Assembly (NCBI GenBank): GCA_963849095.1
Contig: CAWKGA010000001.1
Span: 837,714-901,713, forward strand
Direction: 5' to 3'
Source of the DNA: JASHUC01 sp963849095
GTDB taxonomy: Bacteria > Pseudomonadota > Gammaproteobacteria > Steroidobacterales > Steroidobacteraceae
Length of the DNA: 64,000 bases
Shown here: positions 58,486 through 64,000 of the stretch, piece by piece
Layout of the letters: each line of letters starts with the position of its first letter
Position numbering within the stretch: the first letter of the stretch is position 1
Notes under the pieces: generated by a model
Databases searched by the model: none
What the model saw: the letters and a program-made list of their open reading frames with translations, nothing else
What the model was told of the DNA's origin: nothing
Program-made: the position numbers and the translations under genes

Positions 58486-58721
58486 ACTGGCCGGAGCTTC
58501 TGTGCGAAGTTCTGCAGGGTCTTCAGAGAATCCGTGTGCTTGGCGAGCGAGTTTTTCCACATGCGCTGCGCGTCTGGGTCTTTGGCCATGTGCAGTTCGC
58601 CGCGGATGTGGGCGATGACTGGGAGGAGTGCTCCCATCGCGTTCGAGACTGCGACGAGGAGTGCGTCCCGGTCGGCTCCGGTGAGGTTGATTGTGAGGGC
58701 TGTCGGTTCTGGCGTGGGCAT
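58482..58721 (-). CDS. Small hypothetical protein upstream of klcA
   Basis: 79 aa, MPTPEPTALTINLTGADRDALLVAVSNAMGALLPVIAHIRGELHMAKDPDAQRMWKNSLAKHTDSLKTLQNFAQKLRPV. Helical, single domain, no Cys. Translationally coupled to klcA (4-nt overlap) and 11 bp after radC. Function unknown; the tight coupling to an antirestriction gene makes it a candidate helper or a separate anti-defence factor. Confidence 0.65.
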   Translation of the reverse strand: MPTPEPTALTINLTGADRDALLVAVSNAMGALLPVIAHIRGELHMAKDPDAQRMWKNSLAKHTDSLKTLQNFAQKLRPV

Positions 58722-58732
58722 GGCATCACCCG

Positions 58733-59206
58733 TTATAACAGTCCGCGCTCGGCCATCGACAGCGCGCCGTCGGCGGACACGATGATGTGGTCGAGCACGC
58801 GAATGTCGAGCACCGCGAGCGCGTCTTTCAAACGCTTCGTGATTAGCTCGTCGGCGCGCGACGGTTCGGGGATTCCCGATGGATGGTTGTGAGCCAGGAC
58901 GACGGCCGCCGCGTTGCGCTCCAGCGCGCGCTTCGCAACTTCACGCGGATAGACTGCGGCACCGTCTAGCGTGCCCGTGAAGAGAACATCGAATGCCAGT
59001 ACACGGTTTCGGGTGTCGAACCACAGGGCGGCGAAGCATTCAGAGTCGCGCGGTCCGAGCGTCTCCCGAAGGAATGCCTGCGCCTTTGCTGGCGATTCGA
59101 GTGGCGTGCGCGCAATGTCTCGAACTTGCAGCTGCGCTGCAGCGTCGAGGATCTCGGCTTTGTCGGCACGGCAGTAGCGGCGGCCCCGCTTCACCATGAG
59201 GGTCAC
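58733..59206 (-). CDS. radC: RadC/YeeS-type JAB-domain protein
   Basis: 157 aa, the short plasmid/island form without the HhH region. JAB/MPN catalytic motif: VVLAHNHPSGIPEPSRADELITKRLKDALAVLDIRVLDHIIVS. Upstream part LRETLGPRDSECFAALWFDTRNRVLAFDVLFTGTLDGAAVYPREVAKRALERNAAAVV. The function of RadC is unsettled (a role in recombination is not confirmed); mobile-element copies commonly sit in antirestriction operons. 4-nt overlap with the gene before it. Confidence 0.93.
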   Translation of the reverse strand: MTLMVKRGRRYCRADKAEILDAAAQLQVRDIARTPLESPAKAQAFLRETLGPRDSECFAALWFDTRNRVLAFDVLFTGTLDGAAVYPREVAKRALERNAAAVVLAHNHPSGIPEPSRADELITKRLKDALAVLDIRVLDHIIVSADGALSMAERGLL

Positions 59207-59424
59207 GGAGCACTGTCCTTACGCGACAGCAGCGCTTGTCGTGGCGGCTTGCGATGGTGAGCAAACGGGCCGGCCAAAGTGATGTGCTCAGCATTTGCCG
59301 CGAAGTGCTCAAAGAACGTGACGAGCTGCTCGGCGGCGTGCTTGGGAACTTGCTGCGGCGCACGGGACGCGGCACTCTGGAGTTCCGTGCGGCGCCCGCA
59401 GGCGAACATGGTCACGAGCTTCAT
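59203..59424 (-). CDS. Small hypothetical protein
   Basis: 73 aa, MKLVTMFACGRRTELQSAASRAPQQVPKHAAEQLVTFFEHFAANAEHITLAGPFAHHRKPPRQALLSRKDSAP. Not recognised. Overlaps both neighbours by 4 nt, which makes it a real member of the operon. Confidence 0.6.
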   Translation of the reverse strand: MKLVTMFACGRRTELQSAASRAPQQVPKHAAEQLVTFFEHFAANAEHITLAGPFAHHRKPPRQALLSRKDSAP

Positions 59425-59675
59425 GACACCTCACCACCGTTGGCCTCAAAGGCCGTGATGAAGTCGTCGATGTAGTGCGGCTCGACGACAAGCGCACCTC
59501 CGAACCACTGCGCCTCCGCAGTCACGTTCTCTTCGAGATGCTTGCGCGTCTCGTCGCCCGCGGGGCGCGCCAGGAACAGAGAACCGCGATTCTCGATGCT
59601 CACCTTCATGGCGGCGTTGCTAGGAAAGCGCGGGAAGAACTCCGCGGCCGCGAGTTTGGTGATATTGCCGCTCAT
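59421..59675 (-). CDS. Small plasmid-type hypothetical protein
   Basis: 84 aa from the ATG at 59675. MSGNITKLAAAEFFPRFPSNAAMKVSIENRGSLFLARPAGDETRKHLEENVTAEAQWFGGALVVEPHYIDDFITAFEANGG. The sequence has the look of small conserved proteins of conjugative plasmid accessory operons (mixed alpha/beta, acidic), but I cannot name it. First gene of the 57303-59675 operon; the 240 bp upstream should hold the promoter. Confidence 0.62.
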   Translation of the reverse strand: MSGNITKLAAAEFFPRFPSNAAMKVSIENRGSLFLARPAGDETRKHLEENVTAEAQWFGGALVVEPHYIDDFITAFEANGGEVS

Positions 59676-59915
59676 GACTTCCTCCTCGTGCCCCATCTCG
59701 ACCAACGCGCATCGCGAGCCATAGCCCGGATCACGGCGACACGAACGCACCGCATGCAGCGCGTTCACGCAGATCTTTGCCTCAACTTCTCGAATGGGCC
59801 CGTTTCGTTGCCGCCGTGGCCGCATCGTCCGTCAGGACAACCACCTTGCTCGGGGAGCAGGTTGGTAGGAGCCAAGCTCCGTTCCTGATGCGAGACCCTA
59901 TCTTACGCAGAACCG

Positions 59916-61343
59916 TTGGCCATGGGGCCTGATTTGACAGTAAAGCGTTCCGGGCGCACCGGCTACCGGCAGTACAAGGCTTGGGGGCTCAACCGCGCTT
60001 CTGCGGCAGCGGACGGCCACCAGGAGCGGGTCGCCGGCACCGGCAAGAGCCGCCTCCTTGGCGCCGCCCGCCTCGCCTGGGAAGGGGAGGGCTACACCGT
60101 GAAGGGTGCGGCCCTCTCGGGCATCGCCGCCGAAAACCTCTCCGTCTCCTCCGGCATCCCGTCCCGCACCCTCGCGAGCCTCGAATACGCCTGGCAATCC
60201 GATCGTGACCCACTCACTGCCCGCGACGTGCTCGTCATCGACGAAGCCGGCATGGTCGGCACCCGCCAGCTCGCCCATGTCCTGCAGACCGCCGCCGCCG
60301 CCCCCACGAAGGTCGTCCTCGTCGGCGACCCCGAGCAGCTGCAGGCCATCGAAGCCGGCGCCCCGTTCCGCGGCATCCTCGCCGAGAGCGGCCTCACCGA
60401 GCTCACCGAAGTCCGCCGCCAGCGCCACCCCTGGCAGCGCGAGGCCACCCGCGAGCTCGCGACCGGCGGCACACGGGACGCCCTGATCGCGTACGAGCGC
60501 TCCGGCGCCGTGATTCCGGTGGCCTCCCACCAGGCTGCCCGCGAGGCGTTGCTTGCCCGCTGGGCGCAGGACGGCGCCACCGCCCCCGGCGAGAGCCGGC
60601 TGATTCTCGCCTACACGCGCGACGACGTACACGCGCTCAACGAGCTCGCGCGGGCCCTGCGCCGCGAACGCGGCGAGCTCGGCCACGAAGAAACGCTCGA
60701 CACCGAGCGCGGCCCGCGCACCTTCGCCGTGAACGACCGCCTGTACTTCCTGCGCAACGAGCGCAGCCTTGGTGTGAAGAACGGCACGCTGGGGACGATC
60801 GAGGCGGTAGAGGAGGGCATCTTGCAAGTCCGTCTCGACGGCACTGGCGATCGCGTGGTCGTCGACACTCACTTCTATGGCGATCTCGACCACGGGTACG
60901 CGGCCACCGTCTACAAGGCTCAGGGCACGACCGTCGACCGCAGCTACGTGCTCGCCACGTCGAATTTCGACCGTCACACCACCTACGTCGCCCTGTCGCG
61001 CCACCGCGAGGCCGCGACGGTGTTCTACGCGGCGGACGATTTTGTCCCGCCCTGGCGCACCGGCGAATCCCTGACCCCCGAGCAGAGCCGCTCCCGCTGG
61101 CTCGAGGTTCTCTCTCGCGCCCGCCCGAAGGAGCTCGCGCACGACTACCTGGACCGCGAGCTCGAGGTTTCCGCCGCGGCACCGCGCGCAATTCCCCGCG
61201 CGCGGCTCACGATGCACGACATCGACGCGATGCAACAGCAGTCCGCGGAGCGCTGGCTGGAGAAGCAACACAACCAGGAGCTCGGGCTACGATCCGGCCC
61301 CGACCTCGGGCACTCTCACGACGCGACCGACGACCTCGCGTAG
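59916..61343 (+). pseudogene. TraA/TraI-type conjugative relaxase, helicase part only
   Basis: About 430 codons of the C-terminal superfamily 1 helicase of a Ti/IncP-like TraA: AGTGKSRLLGAARLAWEGEGYTVKGAALSGIAAENL, VLVIDEAGMVGTRQLAHVL (Walker B), VVLVGDPEQLQAIEAGAPFRGI, DLDHGYAATVYKAQGTTVDRSYVLAT, TYVALSRHREAATVF. The relaxase domain and the first Walker A residue are missing: the sequence before AGTGKS (about 60025) is unrelated, reading ERV where the family has G-x. The first 40 codons of the frame are therefore junction sequence. Unable to nick DNA; evidence of a lost conjugative element. Confidence 0.78.
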
Positions 61344-61350
61344 CGAGGTC
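61332..61350 (+). terminator. Hairpin at the end of the TraA-like fragment
   Basis: GACCTCGC-GTA-GCGAGGTC followed by CTTTCCT; the stop codon of the fragment lies in the loop/stem. A plausible rho-independent terminator, weak T-run. Confidence 0.6.
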
Positions 61351-61355
61351 CTTTC

Positions 61356-62390
61356 CTATCGCGGCCCGCTGTCGCGCGGGATCTCCTCGGGACTCGCGAT
61401 CGCTGGCGGCGGCCCTCCGAGAGGACTTCGGCTTGCCGAGCCCTTGATCGTGAGCTCGATCACTTCGTTCGGGTGCGCCTTCAGCAGCGCCTCGTGGAGT
61501 CGATCGAGAGCTGACTCAGCGTTGTCGTCGGACGCATCGGCCTGCGCCACCCGAGCGACCCCCTTCGGCTCGTATTCCCCTTCAGGCGCCCCCGATCGGT
61601 ACGCCGTGGCGTGAAAGCTCATATGCACGATCGGCGCGAACACCCCAGGATCGGGCGGCGCGGGGAGGGGCGATGCCGATTCGATCGCCTCCACGAGCGA
61701 GAGCTGCCAGTGAGCGTCGCCGTTGCAGCGCTCGAGGGTGACATCGAGCACGTTGCCGGCGCGGTCCTGATCGATTCGCACCCGGCAAGCGAAGATCGGC
61801 GCGCCGATGGCCGTACGCGGACGCATCCAGGCGCGATCGATGCGAGCGTTGATCTGGCCGACGTATCGCCCAGCCATCGCAACCAGCGCAGCTCCGTCAA
61901 CCGCGGAATTCTCAGCGCTCGATGAAGCTCTCGCTGCCGAGTCACGGCCGAAATCGGCGTCGAGCTCCGCAGCCACATACGCCAATTCACTCTGCAGCGA
62001 CGGCAGTGGCGCTACGTCGCGCACAGGGGACACGCTCAATGGCGTCACCGCGCGCGGGGTCGGGCTCATCTCGAGATCAATCCACTGCATCGCAGCATCC
62101 TCAGCCCTCTGTGATTGAGCGCTTCCGCTGAGCCGGGGGTCGGGCGGGTGTGTCCTGCGTGCACCGCTGGCCCACAGAACCGTAGTGAGGAGCATGGCGT
62201 GGAGCAGCAGTGAAAGCGTGGCACCCAGCGCCGCCGCCGGGACACGATCGGTTACAAAGTCGAGCGCGCGTACTCTCAGCGACGGCGCGTCATCGAGCAC
62301 AGGCGCGCCAGACGCCATCGGCGCCTGGTACGTGGAGATGTCGAGCGATCCCTGAGGCACGGGAGGTCCTCCCCTCGCGTGATGAGCCAT
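61356..62390 (-). CDS. TonB-C-like energy-transducer or envelope protein
   Basis: 344 aa. Cytoplasmic N-terminus, one transmembrane segment (residues about 52-75, AAALGATLSLLLHAMLLTTVLWASG), a periplasmic linker, then a TonB/TolA-type C-terminal domain: MAGRYVGQINARIDRAWMRPRTAIGAPIFACRVRIDQDRAGNVLDVTLERCNGDAHWQLSLVEAIESASPLPAPPDPGVF. Two Cys in that domain (FACRV, LERCNG) may pair. The last 80 residues have no family sequence. No ExbB/ExbD nearby. Probably couples inner membrane energy or links to the outer membrane; partner unknown. Confidence 0.75.
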   Translation of the reverse strand: MAHHARGGPPVPQGSLDISTYQAPMASGAPVLDDAPSLRVRALDFVTDRVPAAALGATLSLLLHAMLLTTVLWASGARRTHPPDPRLSGSAQSQRAEDAAMQWIDLEMSPTPRAVTPLSVSPVRDVAPLPSLQSELAYVAAELDADFGRDSAARASSSAENSAVDGAALVAMAGRYVGQINARIDRAWMRPRTAIGAPIFACRVRIDQDRAGNVLDVTLERCNGDAHWQLSLVEAIESASPLPAPPDPGVFAPIVHMSFHATAYRSGAPEGEYEPKGVARVAQADASDDNAESALDRLHEALLKAHPNEVIELTIKGSASRSPLGGPPPAIASPEEIPRDSGPR

Positions 62391-62908
62391 GATACTGCGT
62401 GGTGGAGCGGCGTTCGAGTCGCAGAATGCCCCGAGACTTCATTTCGCTCGTTGCTGATCTTTTTTCTCTCAGAGACTATTCCGCTGCACGTTGTGTTGCA
62501 CTGTTGCGTGGAATGTCGTGTTGGTATGCCGAACGCGGTTGACAGCCAAGCTCGCGCGAGAGTACTTTTCGAACCCACCCAATCTTCAGATTTTCCGACG
62601 CCGAGCTGATCCACAAAGTCTGATACGAGGGCTCGGAGTTTCAGAATCGCTCCGAGTGCTGACATGGAGCCGATGCGGGGAGACATCGCTCGTGGGGTGA
62701 AGAGAAGCACAAAGGTGTGCTTGCGCTGCGACGCGCCAGTCCGCGCCGGTCGCTCCGTTGCATTCGATTTCAGTTCCCTCCCGAGATGGAGGTGCTGTCG
62801 CGGACCTCCCGCACTCTCTCGACCGTAGTTCTCCATCGTTGTGAAGGTCGAGTTGGCCCGCGTCTCAAACGCTGTGCGGGAGGGGTCTCTGTGAACAGAG
62901 CCGTTGCG
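62391..62908. promoter_or_regulatory. Intergenic region between TonB-like and SpvB-like genes
   Basis: 518 bp, divergent promoter region. No gene that I can support; a minus-strand open frame over it overlaps the TonB-like gene and has no family look. TTGACA at 62539-62544 with a poor -10 (TACTTT) 18 bp downstream is the only promoter-like sequence I see, on the plus strand. Confidence 0.4.
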
Positions 62909-64000
62909 ATGAACCGGATCCTGGTGTCTGTCGTCTCGGTTGCTCTGCTCGCCGGAGCTGGCGTCGCGGCGGCGCAGTCGGCGGTCGGACGAACCAAGGG
63001 AACCTTCGCGGTCTCGCCGACCGGAGCGGCGACATACACCATCCCCATCTGGGCACCCCGCGGCCCGAATGGGCTGCAGCCGAGCATGGCCCTCACCTAC
63101 AGCAGCCAGCAGGGCATCGGATATGTCGGCGTCGGTTGGAGTCTCTCGGGCCTGAGTTCCATCTACCGGTGCAATCAGACCTATGCGCAGGATGCCGCAC
63201 CGGCCCCGATCACCCTGACGATGAGCGATGTGTATTGCCTGGACGGCCAGCGCCTGCGCCTCACGTCCGGCACCTATGGGGAGGCCGGCTCGACCTACCA
63301 GACCGAGGTCGCCAATTTCGCCAACGTCACAGCCTATGGCTCCGCGGGCAATGGCCCAGCGTACTTTATCGTACAGACCGCGAACGGGTTGACCTACCAG
63401 TACGGTGAGAACAGCAGCGGCAGCGGCGGTAACAATTCCCAGGTGCTGGCCTCTGGCACGAGCACTGCCTGGGTCTGGATGCTCAACGAGGTGAGCGACC
63501 GGGCGGGCAATACCATGACGATCACCTACAGCACCGCAACGGGCACGGCGGTGCCGAGCACCATCTCCTGGACGCCGAGCAGCTCGGGCTCGAGCACTTA
63601 CAACTACACGATGCAGTTCACTTACGGCGCCAATGTGGCTCAGAGCTCACCCGCCCTCTATGTCGCGGGCACTCCTGTTCAGAACCCGGATTTGCTCGGT
63701 TCGATCACGGTGAGCTACGGGGGCACGGTTAAGCGGACCTACACCCTCACCTATCAGCAGTCTCCCACCACCGGCCGCGATGAGCTCATCAGCGTCGAGG
63801 AGTGCGGCTCGGGCTCCGGCAGCGCCAACTGCTATCCCGCGACGACGATCACGTATCAGAACGGCGGTGTAGGGGTGTCCACCACAGCGACCACGCCACC
63901 GATTCCCCCCGCAGCCATCATGTCCGCGAATTACGACTTCAACGGCGATGGGTATCACGATCTGATTTATGATTACTCCAACACCCTGTACGTCACCTTC
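62909..64000 (+). CDS. Secreted SpvB/RHS-type protein, N-terminal part
   Basis: Partial; continues past the window. Start ATG at 62909 (a GTG at 62891 is in frame). Signal peptide MNRILVSVVSVALLAGAGVAAA. Then the SpvB/TcdB N-terminal domain: TKGTFAVSPTGAATYTIPIWAPRGPNGLQPSMALTYSSQQGIGYVGVGWSLSGLSSIYRC, LDGQRLRLTSGTY, NGLTYQYGENSSGSGG, TAWVWMLNEVSDRAGNTMTITYS and, at the end, an FG-GAP repeat (MSANYDFNGDGYHDLIYDYS). Such proteins are the N-terminal shells of polymorphic RHS toxins, where the toxin domain lies at the far C-terminus. Whether there is one here cannot be seen. Confidence 0.9.
   Translation, partial: MNRILVSVVSVALLAGAGVAAAQSAVGRTKGTFAVSPTGAATYTIPIWAPRGPNGLQPSMALTYSSQQGIGYVGVGWSLSGLSSIYRCNQTYAQDAAPAPITLTMSDVYCLDGQRLRLTSGTYGEAGSTYQTEVANFANVTAYGSAGNGPAYFIVQTANGLTYQYGENSSGSGGNNSQVLASGTSTAWVWMLNEVSDRAGNTMTITYSTATGTAVPSTISWTPSSSGSSTYNYTMQFTYGANVAQSSPALYVAGTPVQNPDLLGSITVSYGGTVKRTYTLTYQQSPTTGRDELISVEECGSGSGSANCYPATTITYQNGGVGVSTTATTPPIPPAAIMSANYDFNGDGYHDLIYDYSNTLYVTF

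Noticed and set aside
59898..61271. 457-codon open frame antisense to the TraA-like fragment
   Set aside because: The plus strand has helicase motifs; the minus strand has none.
62276..62836. 186-codon minus-strand open frame upstream of the TonB-like gene
   Set aside because: It overlaps the TonB-like coding start, has no recognisable domain and uses atypical residues for a real gene here.

Overview
The window is GC-rich (roughly two-thirds G+C by eye) and its housekeeping part looks like a Gammaproteobacterium: MltA lytic transglycosylase, bacterial GltX, CCA-encoded tRNA-Val(CAC) and tRNA-Ala(GGC), PEP-CTERM surface proteins, GDP-mannose enzymes and TonB-type proteins. The exact genus cannot be read from the sequence.

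Left part (1 to about 29.9 kb) is mostly ordinary chromosome: a partial Ada/AlkA repair gene, manC and a phosphomannomutase (GDP-mannose for exopolysaccharide), a frameshifted FG-GAP lipoprotein, HbpS-like and PEP-mutase-like genes, mltA, a MaoC hydratase, two PEP-CTERM genes, gltX-GNAT, two DUF3237 genes divergent from a Tat-exported carotenoid-oxygenase-family dioxygenase, a SYLF protein, a PqiC-like lipoprotein, a ClC channel with CBS domains, a MetE-like methyltransferase beside a NitT/TauT-type ABC transporter with a double permease, a GT2-GtrA glycosyltransferase, a HipBA module and a beta-propeller lipoprotein. Between the intact tRNA-Ala and a 50-bp copy of its 3' end (12.9-14.1 kb) sits a tiny island holding only a DUF4160/DUF2442 pair and an esterase remnant.

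Middle and right (about 29.9 to 61.35 kb) is an accessory region assembled from integrated elements: two tyrosine integrases, repeats of a tRNA-Glu 3' end (37.47, 42.13, 43.02 kb), and many toxin-antitoxin modules (VapBC-like, a second HipBA, two TumE/TumA, BrnTA debris, HigBA plus a decayed copy, HepT/MntA). It also carries arsR-arsC-aquaporin, a molybdate/sulfate transporter, a MOSC protein, and conjugation debris (MobC-like and TraA-like fragments, KlcA, RadC). ISAzo13-, IS66- and IS701-type elements lie in it, and a group II intron sits inside the IS701 left terminal repeat.

The most unusual locus is a three-gene operon of exported proteins (A-B-C, 47.7-57.1 kb). C is a FlgT/CsgG-like lipoprotein and A has a related-looking tail. 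IS66 split A (perfect 8-bp target duplication), IS701 landed on A's stop codon (CTAA duplication), and ISAzo13 removed A's 5' end. Removing the inserts restores A-26 bp-B-26 bp-C. I do not recognise this as a described system. Next to it, a minus-strand operon of small genes with KlcA and RadC resembles a plasmid anti-restriction region.

The right edge returns to chromosome-like content: a TonB-C-like protein and the start of a secreted SpvB/RHS-type protein that runs off the window.
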